From DATFVJ01 sp963851085 (lineage in GTDB: Bacteria > Actinomycetota > Actinomycetes > Streptosporangiales > Streptosporangiaceae), in NCBI GenBank assembly GCA_963851085.1, contig CAWKNX010000011.1:248001-312000 (forward strand): a stretch of 64,000 bases of DNA, written 5' to 3'. Made by a program: the position numbers and the translations under genes. The notes below the pieces were generated by a model. The model was not told the DNA's origin. It searched no databases and worked only from the letters and a program-made list of their open reading frames with translations. Below, one piece after another: positions 17,118 through 25,484 of this stretch (the stretch's first letter is position 1; every line of letters starts with the position of its first letter).

Positions 17118-18323
17118 ATGGGCGAAACATCTCTTCGAACAGCAGCGCCGGCCCGCGGTGAACTCGCCCGGGTACACCAGGCCGCGGCGAGGTTCTTCCG
17201 CGGCCGAATGGCGGGCAGCTGGGTTCCCTGTTACCTGGAAAGCCGCGGTTTCCGCACCGCCACACAGCGGCGCTGGCAGGCCGGATACGCACCCGCCGCG
17301 TGGGACGCGCTGACCCGTCACCTGCGCGCACTCGGCTACCGCGACGCCGCCATCGAGGCCGCCGGGGTGGCCCACCCGTCCCGGCGCGGCAGGCTCATCG
17401 ACACCTTCCGCGATCGTGCCATGCTCCCCGTCCGCGACAGCGACGGGAACATCGTCGCGTTCATCGGCCGCGCGCCCCGCCGGGCGGCCATCGGCGTGCC
17501 CAAGTACCTGAACAGTCCCGGCACCGCGCTGTACCGCAAGGGTGAGGTGCTGTTTGGGCTGTGGGAGGGGCGCGGCGCGCTCGCACGCGGAGCGCGGCCG
17601 GTCCTCGTGGAGGGCCCGTTCGACGTGATCGCCGTCAATGCGGGCGGCCGGGGCCGTTACGCCGGGATTGCGCCGTGCGGCACGGCGCTGACCAGCGCCC
17701 ACGTCGCCGCGCTCGCTGCCACCGCCGACCTGCGCACGACCGGCGTGCTCGTCGCGTTCGACGGTGACCGAGCCGGCCGCCGCGCCTCCATCCGCGCCTA
17801 CCAGCCGCTCACTGTGTTCACCGGTGCCGTCATCGCCGCGGTGCTGCCGCCCGGGCAAGATCCCGCCAAGATCTTTCGTGACCACGGGGCTGGGGCACTC
17901 GCCCGGATGTTCGCGGAGCGCACCAGGCCGCTCGCCGATCTGGTCATCGACGCCGAGGTCGATCGCTGGAGCCGGTGGCTGCAATACGCCGAGGGGCAGA
18001 TCAACGCGCTGCGGTGCGCCGCACCGCTCATTGCCGCCATGCCACCAGCGCACGTGGCCCGCCAGGTCGCCCGTCTCGCCCACCGGCTTGGCCTCGATTA
18101 CGCGACCGTGACCGAGGCCGTCACCGACGCAATCGGCAATGACCACATCGCTTGCTGCCGCGATGCGCGCGGCCCTGCCGTCGGCCCTGCCGTCGGCCCT
18201 GCCGTCGCGGCTACGCCGATGCGTATCCGATCACGCCGTCGACCCGCTCCTTGCGAACCCGGCCCTGCAGCGCCAGCAGGTCGAGATGGGCCACGGTCTC
18301 CAGGACCGCGAGCATCTGGTTGA
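17118..18323 (+). CDS. TOPRIM-domain DnaG-like primase fragment
   Basis: 401 residues. The first 100 residues resemble the DnaG RNA-polymerase N-subdomain (ARFFRGRMAGSWVPCYLESRGF, LGYRDAAIEAAGVA), then VPKYLNSPGTALYRKGEVLFGL and a TOPRIM fold with VLVEGPFDVIAVNAGG (the Glu and Asp of ExxxD) and LVAFDGDRAGRRA (DxD). The N-terminal zinc finger of true DnaG and the helicase-binding C-domain are missing, as in primase-like proteins of integrative and conjugative elements. The tail carries three exact 12-bp units (GGCCCTGCCGTC, 18171-18206), giving GPAVGPAVGPAV, then runs 113 bases antisense into the MBL gene, so the 3' end is probably not original. No relaxase or integrase is nearby. Confidence 0.72.
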   Translation: MGETSLRTAAPARGELARVHQAAARFFRGRMAGSWVPCYLESRGFRTATQRRWQAGYAPAAWDALTRHLRALGYRDAAIEAAGVAHPSRRGRLIDTFRDRAMLPVRDSDGNIVAFIGRAPRRAAIGVPKYLNSPGTALYRKGEVLFGLWEGRGALARGARPVLVEGPFDVIAVNAGGRGRYAGIAPCGTALTSAHVAALAATADLRTTGVLVAFDGDRAGRRASIRAYQPLTVFTGAVIAAVLPPGQDPAKIFRDHGAGALARMFAERTRPLADLVIDAEVDRWSRWLQYAEGQINALRCAAPLIAAMPPAHVARQVARLAHRLGLDYATVTEAVTDAIGNDHIACCRDARGPAVGPAVGPAVAATPMRIRSRRRPAPCEPGPAAPAGRDGPRSPGPRASG

Positions 18324-19236
18324 ACGGGTCAAGCTCGTCGAGCGTGCGCTTGCGGCGGGTCCAGGTGAGCGCCAGAGCGGTCTCGTATGCGGTACCCGCG
18401 CCGCGGGCTATCGCCGTGGCGGTCGCGTCAAGCCGGGCATCGTGGTGGGCGAGGAGTTCGTCGACCCGGTGGTGCACGCTGTCGGCGACCGGTCCGTGGG
18501 CCGGCAGCAGCCGCAGGTCGGGCAGCGCGCGCACCAGCCGCAGCGAGTCCAGATAGTCGCGCAGCGGCAGCGAACCCGTAACCGGCTCGAATCCGATCGA
18601 CGGTGTGATGTGCGGCAGCACGTGGTCGCCGGCGAACATCAACCCCCCAGGCTCGTCGATGAACACCACGTGGCCCTGCGTATGCCCAGGGGTGGCCAGC
18701 GCACGCAGCGGACGGTCGGTGAGCGTGACATCGGTGGACGGGCCGATCCACTCGTCAGGTGCCTCCCATTCCCCGGTGGCCGGGCGACGCCCACCGAAGG
18801 CGGCAATCAGCGCGTCCCTGACGGGCCCGGCCCCGTACTCGACGAGCTGTTCGAGCTGGCTCGCGAGCGGCCTGCGGTCGGGATTCATGATCGCCCGCAG
18901 GGTGGCCGCCTCGCCCTCGCCGAGGTAGATGCGCCCGCCGAACTCGCGGCGCAGCGCCACCGCCTGGGTGTAGTGGTCACGGTGCGCGTGAGTGACCAGG
19001 AACCGGCGCACATCAGCCAGGCCGGCCCCGAGGCTGCTCAGCGCGCCGCGCAACTGCTCACGCGCCTCGGCAAGCGCCCACCCCGAGTCGATGAGAGTAA
19101 GCGCGTCACCATCCGCGAGGGCGTAGACGTTGACCGCGCGCAGGCCGTCGGTAGGCAGCGGCAGCGGAATGCGGTGCACCCCGGGGGCCACGGCATAGAC
19201 GCCAGGTTCGGTCCAATCCTGGCCGGAATCTCCCAT
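18211..19236 (-). CDS. MBL-fold metallo-hydrolase
   Basis: 341 residues. THAHRDHYTQ (residues 82-91) is the HxHxDH zinc motif; ATPGHTQGHVVFID and FAGDHVLP supply the later His and Asp ligands, so the di-zinc site is complete. RLLPAHGPVADSV carries the last His. The C-terminal helices (about 250-341) are of the type seen in actinobacterial glyoxalase II/LACTB2-like hydrolases acting on thioesters or nucleic-acid esters; the substrate is not evident. GGAGG sits four bases before ATG 19236. Its last 113 bases overlap the end of the TOPRIM gene on the other strand. Confidence 0.88.
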   Translation of the reverse strand: MGDSGQDWTEPGVYAVAPGVHRIPLPLPTDGLRAVNVYALADGDALTLIDSGWALAEAREQLRGALSSLGAGLADVRRFLVTHAHRDHYTQAVALRREFGGRIYLGEGEAATLRAIMNPDRRPLASQLEQLVEYGAGPVRDALIAAFGGRRPATGEWEAPDEWIGPSTDVTLTDRPLRALATPGHTQGHVVFIDEPGGLMFAGDHVLPHITPSIGFEPVTGSLPLRDYLDSLRLVRALPDLRLLPAHGPVADSVHHRVDELLAHHDARLDATATAIARGAGTAYETALALTWTRRKRTLDELDPFNQMLAVLETVAHLDLLALQGRVRKERVDGVIGYASA

Positions 19237-19372
19237 AGTGCCTCCGCCTCTGCCCGCTGGGCCGCCAGATACCAGAGCTACCAGACGAGGTAACCGCACC
19301 TGTCGGGGGCCCTGGGTCGTGCGCCCGCGCGTCAGGAGATCGAGCACCACGTCATCGTCGGCCGTGCCTGGT

Positions 19373-20185
19373 TCACGACGTGCCGGCCCCGGCCGGCTGC
19401 GCCTGCAGCGCGGTCAGCGCGGCGTCATACAGCGTGACGAGGCCGGCTTCGACCTCCGGTCCGTGGAACTGAGGATTCCAGACAAGATCGGCCAGGGAGT
19501 CGCTGATGACGAAGGCCGAGGCAACTTGCAGGCCTCTGACCTCGGCCACCGCGAACAGCGCAGCCGCTTCCATCTCCACGCACAGCACTCCCTCCGCCTG
19601 GTAGTGGCGAGCCTCGGCGACGGTTTCCCGATAGGGAGTGTCGATCGTCCAGGAGGTGCCGGCCCGGAACGGAACGCCTGCATGTCTCATCGCTGTCCCC
19701 AGGGCGGCGCTCATGACGGCCGTCGCGGTGGCCAGCTTCGCCGGAGGCAGGTAGTGGTGGGAGACGCCCTCGTCCCGGATGGCAGCCTCGCACAAGACCA
19801 GATCGCCCACATCCAGATCACTTTGCAGGCTTCCCGCCGTACCGACGGAGACGAAGGCCGACGTGCCCATCGCGGCGAGCTCCTCGAGTGCCGCAGCCGC
19901 CGCAGGTGCTCCGATCCCGAACTGGCCGAGCAGCCCGACTCGGCCGGCGGTGCTCGGCAGGCGCAGAATCCCGTGCAGGGCGCCCCGGCGCTCTGGAGGC
20001 TTCAGTCCTTCGATCCTCAGCACGTGGTTGTAAAGGGATCGCTGATAGCAAAGGACCGCACCCGCAGGAGCTTCGTAGGCCTCGAGGGCGCCGACGCGCC
20101 GCAGGTAGGCGGCGAAGTCGGCAGGAGTGAAGATCGCTTCCTCGCCGTGCTTGCCTGCGAAGTTCGGGTAGCTGGCCTGTGACAC
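19373..20185 (-). CDS. Nucleoside phosphorylase (PNP/UDP family)
   Basis: 270 residues. SVGTAGSLQSDLDVGDLVL binds phosphate and ribose, and VEMEAAALFAVAEVRG is the family's Met-Glu ribose-binding signature; SDSLADL near the C-terminus carries the Asp typical of nucleobase binding. It should cleave a purine nucleoside or uridine with phosphate in the cytosol; the base cannot be told from the motifs. GTG 20185 follows GGAG at a good distance. It lies 30 bases downstream of the PAP2 phosphatase, probably in one transcript with it. Confidence 0.85.
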   Translation of the reverse strand: MSQASYPNFAGKHGEEAIFTPADFAAYLRRVGALEAYEAPAGAVLCYQRSLYNHVLRIEGLKPPERRGALHGILRLPSTAGRVGLLGQFGIGAPAAAAALEELAAMGTSAFVSVGTAGSLQSDLDVGDLVLCEAAIRDEGVSHHYLPPAKLATATAVMSAALGTAMRHAGVPFRAGTSWTIDTPYRETVAEARHYQAEGVLCVEMEAAALFAVAEVRGLQVASAFVISDSLADLVWNPQFHGPEVEAGLVTLYDAALTALQAQPAGAGTS

Positions 20186-20215
20186 GAACTCCGATTCTAC
20201 GTGCCGCTCGCCCGG

Positions 20216-20998
20216 TCAGGCCGAATGTGGACGTTCCGCGTCGGTAGCGGTTTCCGCCCGGCGAGGGTGGCCGCCGGCGGGCGCGGCCGCGATTGGTGCC
20301 GCCATTGCATCGACTGGACCGAGCCGGTCGAGGATGAGCGCGGTCAGCAGAACCACCACGGTGCCGACCGCGGCGCCCCCCACGGTGTCGGTGAAGTAGT
20401 GGGCGCGCAAGGCCACGAGGGAGACCGCCACGGCCCCGGCGGCCAGGAACGCGGTGAGCGCGAGCAGCACGCGCACGGCCGCGGGTAGCCGCGGGCGGAG
20501 CGGGCCCGCGAGCACGACCGCGAACGCGGCCGCAAATGCGAACACGCCGGTGGCATGTCCGCTTGGATAGCTCAAGTCGCCCAGCAACGTCCGGCCGATG
20601 AACGGCTTGAGCAGCCGTTCGGTGAGGGCAGCAGCCCCAGGTACGGCGACGGCCACCAGCACGGCGCCGCGCCATCTCCGCATCGTGAGGCAGGCCAGGA
20701 CTAGCGCCGCGGTCATCGCGGTCAGCGGGACCGGGTCACCGAGCCCGGCCAGGAGGTTCAGTATCACCCGATGCCCGCCGAGGCTGGCCTGGACCCGCCC
20801 GTCCACCGCCGTGTCCAGCCAGCCCGCCCGCGTGTGGTGTGTGAACCGCGCTCCGAGGAGGGCCGTCACCGCAACGCAGACGGCAAGGAGCGCGACCGCC
20901 ACCGGGCGGATGGCGGCAGGCAGCAGCGGGCGCAGCACCAGGAGTTCCCGATGCCAAGCCGTCGGCCTGCGCGTTCTTCCGGGCACGCGGCCCATCAT
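20216..20998 (-). CDS. PAP2 superfamily integral membrane phosphatase
   Basis: 260 residues with about six transmembrane helices. The tripartite phosphatase signature is present: KPFIGRTLLG (motif 1), SYPSGHAT (motif 2) and a third motif SLVALRAHYFTDTVGG with Arg, His and Asp. Such proteins dephosphorylate lipid phosphates such as phosphatidate or undecaprenyl pyrophosphate at the outer membrane face. The C-terminal 30 residues are charged and disordered. It heads a likely PAP2-nucleoside phosphorylase transcript and is followed upstream by a strong hairpin. Confidence 0.87.
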   Translation of the reverse strand: MMGRVPGRTRRPTAWHRELLVLRPLLPAAIRPVAVALLAVCVAVTALLGARFTHHTRAGWLDTAVDGRVQASLGGHRVILNLLAGLGDPVPLTAMTAALVLACLTMRRWRGAVLVAVAVPGAAALTERLLKPFIGRTLLGDLSYPSGHATGVFAFAAAFAVVLAGPLRPRLPAAVRVLLALTAFLAAGAVAVSLVALRAHYFTDTVGGAAVGTVVVLLTALILDRLGPVDAMAAPIAAAPAGGHPRRAETATDAERPHSA

Positions 20999-21000
20999 AG

Positions 21001-21063
21001 GAGCCTGCTTGAGGGGCCTCGCTCAGTGTGCCATCCCACGACCGAGGGCCCTCAAGCAGGCTC
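21001..21063. terminator. Long imperfect hairpin upstream of PAP2
   Basis: Perfect 15-bp arms GAGCCTGCTTGAGGG (21001-21015) and CCCTCAAGCAGGCTC (21049-21063) around 33 bases that themselves hold a CCTCG/CGAGG pair. It begins two bases upstream of the PAP2 start, so it could be a terminator for incoming transcription or a regulatory stem in the PAP2 leader. Confidence 0.6.
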
Positions 21064-21110
21064 TAGGCGGGTGCAGTCGGTTCGCCTCGTGTCACGGCCT
21101 GCGGTTTCTC

Positions 21111-21155
21111 GGCCGCCGGCCCAGCGGCCGCCGGCCCAGCGGCCGCCGGCCCAGC
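21111..21155. repeat. 15-bp tandem repeat, three copies
   Basis: GGCCGCCGGCCCAGC repeated exactly three times (21111-21125, 21126-21140, 21141-21155) in the gap between PAP2 and the small gene at 21312. No gene is seen in 21064-21311. Confidence 0.9.
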
Positions 21156-21311
21156 GGTAGCCCGCGCTGGTGCAGGCTCATCACGCCGACATGAACACTT
21201 CATGGGGCAACTCATGATGCGATCACTGGCTTGCAGGACGCCGCTCGACGCATGCTCAGGTGACGCCGAGGCGAGGATGGCCCCGGCTAGGGGAAGGCAC
21301 GGAGGTCTGCC

Positions 21312-21653
21312 ATGACCCGGTTGAACGTGAACGACGCGCGATGCGAGGCACTGTTCGCGTCAGGGCTGCAGCGATCGGACGCCCCGACCGCCGAGGCGGT
21401 GGCGGAGGCGATCAGCCGCACTGTGCGGCAGTTCGGCATCGCCGGCTGCGCCAGCAGGATGGCCCAGGAGTTCGGCGACCACCCCGAGGCGGCCGGCGAC
21501 CGTATGCGGTGGGTCCGGCGGCTCGTAGCCGAAGTGTCCGCCTCGGCCGTCCCGCAACGGGCGCGGCGGGGCGGGCGGCCGTCCGCCCGCTCAGCCCCGC
21601 GTGCCGCACGGCCAGCGCGGTCTGCTGCCGGCGCCGCCAGGCGCGCCGCCTGA
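21312..21653 (+). CDS. Small conserved actinobacterial protein, unknown function
   Basis: 113 residues. The first 75 (MTRLNVNDARCEALFASGLQ onward, ending MRWVRRLVAEV) resemble a small helical protein that I recall as common in Streptosporangiales and Streptomycetales with no assigned role; the last 35 are Arg/Ala/Pro-rich and disordered. GGAGG (21301-21305) is six bases before ATG 21312. There is no membrane segment. Surrounding DNA is repeat-rich and otherwise empty. Confidence 0.75.
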   Translation: MTRLNVNDARCEALFASGLQRSDAPTAEAVAEAISRTVRQFGIAGCASRMAQEFGDHPEAAGDRMRWVRRLVAEVSASAVPQRARRGGRPSARSAPRAARPARSAAGAARRAA

Positions 21654-22637
21654 CTGCCGGAGTCCCGTTCGTGGGACAACCACGACCGGGGCAGCGCAAC
21701 GACACGCCATCGGCGGCCGCCGCTTGGTTCTGGGCCGCATTCAGGACACGGATGAGGACGCCGGCACGGGTGAACTGACGTCGTCCGCCGGCCGCTTCTG
21801 AGCTGTCACCTGGTCCGCGGCCTTAGCGACGCCAACGGGCCATAGGTGTCCCAGAGCCACACCGGCGCGCCATAGGCGTGGTTCTGGGGGAATGCCGGAG
21901 CTCCTGCCTCTGCGGCCGACCGCGGAGGCAGGAGTTTCACCAGCGGGCCCGGCGCGGGCCGCATCGAGTTCCAGCGCACTCCGCACTATCCGCCGCACTA
22001 TCCGCCGCGGGCCGCGAGATCGGGTTGCTTTTCGCCCGGCCCGGTGGCGGCTGGCGGGCGGCGCGTCACGCTGCGGCAGCCGTTCGGGATATTTCTCCTT
22101 AACGACTGCCGCTGACGTGGCACGCCCGGCAGCCTGCGGGGGGATCCCGGGGGGTCGCCCCCCGGGGGCAAACAGCCGCTGCCGCTGACGTGGCACGCCC
22201 GGTCACCCTGACCCGGCCACGGCGGTCTGCGGGGCTTCCGGGGGTCGCCGCCCGGGGCTGGCAGATCCCTTACGGCGCTGCAACTCGCCGCCGGAGGCGG
22301 CGCGCCCGGGACGAACCAAATGCTGCCGACGCGGGCCTGACCATGATGACCGGGAGATGCACGGGTGCGCCGCATGCGCCCTGGAACCGGGCCCGGGCCG
22401 TCCGGGTAAGGCGTCCGGTGCGGTGACGCGGGGCACGCCACCGCACCGGGGCAGCGCCGGGAGTCCGCGGACACTATGGTCGTGCCTGTGGGCCGTCGTT
22501 CCTGCTTGGCGCCTTCGACGTGCCCCTCCCGCCAGGCCAGGCGAACTGGAACAGCTCACCCGGCCAGGCCAGGTGATGGGGCGGGTCGCGGCGAGGCACT
22601 GCGAGGTGAGGAGGGGCCGTGACAGACCCGGCTGACG
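21654..22637. other. 984-base non-coding repeat-rich region
   Basis: No credible gene. It contains a copy of the short dispersed motif (CGGCAGCCGTTCGG, 22074-22087), an exact 24-bp direct repeat with hairpin (22106-22202), and CCGGGGCTGGCAGATCCCTT at 22254-22273, which resembles a segment at 15943. Reading frames here are antisense or low-complexity. Confidence 0.6.
22106..22202. repeat. 24-bp exact direct repeat flanking a GC hairpin
   Basis: The same 24 bases, beginning CTGCCGCTGACG, occur at 22106-22129 and 22179-22202. Between them is a perfect 9-bp hairpin CCCGGGGGG (22146-22154), loop TCG, CCCCCCGGG (22158-22166). The spacing of 73 bp and intervening hairpin suggest a duplicated REP-like unit. 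Confidence 0.8.
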
Positions 22638-23450
22638 ATGTGTACCTTCCGCCTGAGGCGACCGGCTCGGCACCCGGGCGGGGCCGGCGCAGGCCGGCGG
22701 GTGCTGGTGGTGGGTGCCGGGACACGGCCTTCGCCCGAGCCCGACCCGCCGCTGGGCAACGGCAGGGCGATCGCCGTCCTGGCCGCCAGGGAAGGCGCAT
22801 CGGTGGTGTGCGCCGACCGTGACCGGCCCGCCGCCAAGGTGACCGCCGACCTGGTACGGGCTGAGGGCGCCGACGCGGCGGTCGTGGTGGCCGATGTGGC
22901 TGATCCCGCGGCGTGCGACACGGTGATCGGGGAGTCCGTGGCGGCGGTAGGCGGCCTGGACGGCCTGGTCCTGAACGTCGGCATCGCCCTGGGCCGGGGG
23001 ATGGCGGGCACCACTGCCGGGCAGTGGGACGACACCTTCGCCGTCAACACCCGGGCTCACTTCCTGGTCTCCGCCGCCGCGCTGCCCATCCTCGCCCCCG
23101 GTTCCGCGATCGTGTTCATCAGCTCGGCGGCCAGCCTGCGGGCCGCGACCGGTGTGCCGTCCTACGACTCGTCCAAGGCCGCGCTGCTTGGCATCTGCCG
23201 CCAGGTCGCACGGGAGGGCATGGCGGGCCGCATCCGGGTCAACCTGGTGGTGCCGAGCCTGGTCGATACCCCGCTCGGGCGGGAGGCCTCCCGTCTCAAT
23301 CCCGCCCGCACGGCCCGCCGCCTCCCGTTCGGCCGTCAGGCGACCGCATGGGAGGTTGCCTACGCGACCGTGTGGCTGCTGTCGAACGAGGCCAGCTACG
23401 TCAACGCCCACCCGCTTGTCCTGGACGGCGGTGCCACCAGCTTCGGATGA
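22638..23450 (+). CDS. SDR family NAD(P)-dependent oxidoreductase
   Basis: 270 residues, classical SDR order: cofactor strand VLVVGAGT, Asp in VVADVADPAA, LNVGIALGRG in place of NNAG, catalytic Ser in VFISSAAS, YDSSK (Tyr-xxx-Lys), and a C-terminal LVLDGGATS. The glycine-rich loop is stretched (GAG-TRPSPEPDPPLGNGRAIA), a variant seen in a subgroup of actinobacterial SDRs where the usual TGxxxGIG is lengthened; the cofactor preference is unclear. The start is uncertain because the first 20 residues are Arg/Pro-rich. Conserved sequence begins near residue 20. Substrate unknown. Confidence 0.83.
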   Translation: MCTFRLRRPARHPGGAGAGRRVLVVGAGTRPSPEPDPPLGNGRAIAVLAAREGASVVCADRDRPAAKVTADLVRAEGADAAVVVADVADPAACDTVIGESVAAVGGLDGLVLNVGIALGRGMAGTTAGQWDDTFAVNTRAHFLVSAAALPILAPGSAIVFISSAASLRAATGVPSYDSSKAALLGICRQVAREGMAGRIRVNLVVPSLVDTPLGREASRLNPARTARRLPFGRQATAWEVAYATVWLLSNEASYVNAHPLVLDGGATSFG

Positions 23451-23576
23451 CCCGCATCGCGTGACCGGCTGGAGCGTCCCCCTTCCGCGTGCGGGCCACC
23501 CGTGGGACCCCAGCGTCTGTTCCGCCGGCTTGTCCCGGGCATCGCGTGGCATCGCGTGGCATCGCGGTGCGCTGCG

Positions 23577-23990
23577 TCAGGCTGGCTCCCAGCGCCAACC
23601 GTCGTTGTCCTCGCAGATGATCGATTCGCCGTCTGCGGTCCGTCCGGCCATCCCGTGGTCTGAGTCGCGGCAGAATTCACCGGGCCGGTAGCACGTGCCT
23701 TCGTTGCTGAGCGGGTAGCAGCCGCTTGTTGTGGCTGGTGGTGGTGCGGTCGTCCGGGGCGGCGGTGCGGGCGCGGCTCGTGCGGTTGTGGCTGGTGCTC
23801 GCGGCGCGGTTGTCCTGGTGACAAGTGGTGACGGCGCCACGCTCGTCGCCGACGGTAATGCGGTTTGGGCGGCGCTCATGATCGGTGTTGCGCTGGTCGG
23901 CGTTGACGATCCCGCGGAGCCGCACGCTGCTAACCCGGTCGATAATCCCATCGCCGTGATGGCGAGCACCCATGATCGTATCGAAGACAT
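23577..23990 (-). CDS. Small secreted lipoprotein with cysteine-rich C-terminal module
   Basis: 137 residues. Signal peptide with lipobox GLAACG (Cys near residue 23), then a Thr/Pro/Ala-rich linker (about 25-90) and a compact C-terminal module GCYPLSNEGTCYRPGEFCRD with a further Cys before DNDGWRWEP, which looks like a small disulfide-stabilised wall or excalibur-like domain known from actinobacterial secreted proteins. ATG 23990 is chosen because the signal peptide starts there; the open frame continues upstream into the hairpin repeat at 24093-24149 and that extension is not credible. Confidence 0.78.
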   Translation of the reverse strand: MSSIRSWVLAITAMGLSTGLAACGSAGSSTPTSATPIMSAAQTALPSATSVAPSPLVTRTTAPRAPATTARAAPAPPPRTTAPPPATTSGCYPLSNEGTCYRPGEFCRDSDHGMAGRTADGESIICEDNDGWRWEPA

Positions 23991-24092
23991 CGCTGTTCCC
24001 CCCACATTGTCAGTGGCCCTGGTAATTCCAAGTGCGCGCGTGCGCGCAGGATGCTCTACGGGAACTTGTACCTGCTGCGGCGGTTTCATTGT

Positions 24093-24270
24093 TTCATGAT
24101 CGCGGTAACTTTTCGGAAGCATACGCGGCAAAGTTACCGCGATCACGAAGCCCGGCGCTGCCCGGCCGCCGGCCTTGCCTGAATTGTGATCGATGGCACA
24201 TTAGGCCCAGATAGCAGGTGATGCGCCATAATCAGGGAAAAGCCCGAAATGGGAACATCCGCAACCCGCC
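24093..24270. repeat. Long-hairpin dispersed element, copy 2
   Basis: Left arm TTCATGATCGCGGTAACTTT (24093-24112) and right arm (24130-24149) pair except for one base change, with a 17-base loop. The following bases (GCCCGGCGCTGCCCGG, then GGTGATGCGCCATAATCA and AACATCCGCA) align with the tail of copy 1. It lies between the lipoprotein promoter side and the kinase-like gene. Confidence 0.8.
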
Positions 24271-24288
24271 CTGGGACCTCACGCACAC

Positions 24289-24909
24289 TTACTGTGCGTC
24301 GAGGATGACGACTTCGGTAGCCCGGTCGTATGGGTGCGAGGGCTGCCCGGAGACGACGTAGTCCGCGCGCGCCATTGCGCCGTCGCGGCCGAAGAACTCT
24401 TCTTCCAGGGCCATCCACTCGATCCAAAGTGACCGTCGCTGCTCGCCGTCGCGGGCGATCCCGCGCCGCAACCGCTCGCCGCCGGGAGTTTCTACCCACA
24501 AGGACATGACCAGATCGCGGGCGATGGCCTGCCGGGACGATGTCACCCCTTCGACGATCACCACGTCAGCCGCGACGACCTCGGCCCAGCCGTCCAGACC
24601 CTGGCCCAGGGGATCATTCGCCCAGTCACGGACGCGGAACCTGGCCGGGGAACCGGCCAGCAGGGGCCGCAGCGCCTCGCGTTCCAGCCGGGGCCACCAG
24701 CCGGCGATGTCACCCCAGAACAGGAAACCGTCCACCTTGAGCACCGGCACGTCGCCGCAGGCCGCGGCGAGCGCCCGGGCCACCGTCGACTTCCCTGCGC
24801 CGGCCCGGCCGTCCACCGCGACCAGGCGCACGGCCCGCGAGCATGGCCGTGCCCGGATCTCACCCGCCAGCCGGGCTAGGCTGCGCACCCGCTCTCGCAC
24901 ACCGGCCAT
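24289..24909 (-). CDS. Uridine-kinase-like P-loop NTPase
   Basis: 206 residues. VAVDGRAGAGKSTVARALA is a clear Walker A; VPVLKVDGFLFWGD and VVIVEGVTSSRQAIARDL match nucleoside/uridine kinase-type P-loop proteins that phosphorylate a small substrate. The C-terminal segment (WIEWMALEEEFFGRDGAMARADYVV) belongs to the same actinobacterial group. ATG 24909 is preceded by GAGAGG. The frame is open for 148 codons upstream, but that portion encodes the first part of an unrelated, broken methyltransferase, so the apparent fusion is spurious. Confidence 0.83.
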   Translation of the reverse strand: MAGVRERVRSLARLAGEIRARPCSRAVRLVAVDGRAGAGKSTVARALAAACGDVPVLKVDGFLFWGDIAGWWPRLEREALRPLLAGSPARFRVRDWANDPLGQGLDGWAEVVAADVVIVEGVTSSRQAIARDLVMSLWVETPGGERLRRGIARDGEQRRSLWIEWMALEEEFFGRDGAMARADYVVSGQPSHPYDRATEVVILDAQ

Positions 24910-25353
24910 CCTCTCGCGAGCCCCGGTGGGCCGCATCCTGCGCGACGTTACGGAAGCAGACGGTCGGCCGGGCCTGGCTGAGCAGGCTGAACAAGGTGTT
25001 GAACACCAGGTACACCAGCCGGAACGGCCCGCTCGCCGGCACGCCGGCCATGTCGCCGATGGTGACCGGGATCGACTCACCGCCCGGCATCGCCCGGAGG
25101 CGTTCCACCATCGACGCCGAGGCGTCGACGCCGAGGCGTCGACGCCTTCAACCGCGATCCCCCGGCCAGCCAGCGGGAGCGCGACGCGGCCGGTCCCGAT
25201 GGCCAGCTCCAGCACCCGCCCGTCGCCGGCCAGCCCGGCGAGAAACTCCACGGTGGCCGCCGGGTCGAGTCCGCCTATCGGCACCTCGTCGTAGACGCCT
25301 TCCCAGCGGTCGCCGAAAAACGCGGGATCGTCAAACCCAGCCACGCCAGCCAC
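24910..25353 (-). pseudogene. Class I SAM methyltransferase gene broken by a 14-bp tandem duplication
   Basis: The start (MAGVAGFDDPAFFGDRWEGV) and SAM motif I (GRVLELAIGTGRVALPLAGR) read normally to GVDASAS. There the 14-mer GACGCCGAGGCGTC is present twice in tandem (25113-25126 and 25127-25140). Removing one copy restores the frame exactly and yields the expected continuation SMVERLRAMPGG ... FRLVYLVFNTLFSLLSQ. The 3' half is also missing: homology stops at FRNVAQDAAHRG, where the kinase-like gene begins. So the gene is both frameshifted and truncated. Confidence 0.85.
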
Positions 25354-25484
25354 GAAACCAGACCACAGGATGTGACGCTACCGATTTCCCGGGCCCGCGA
25401 CCGGCCGTGTGAAGCACGCTCATCTGCCGTCTTCCGCAAGCCGCGGGAACGGGTCCTGCCCGCCCGGCTGGGTAGGGTCGCGCC

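Noticed and set aside
16450..18146. Several long open frames through the 12-bp repeat on both strands
   Set aside because: They encode only low-complexity peptide because the repeat unit is a multiple of three; the frames contradict each other and the real genes nearby.
24289..25353. A single 354-codon methyltransferase-kinase fusion protein
   Set aside because: The junction contains a 14-bp duplication that breaks the methyltransferase; the kinase has its own start and ribosome site, so the fusion is accidental.
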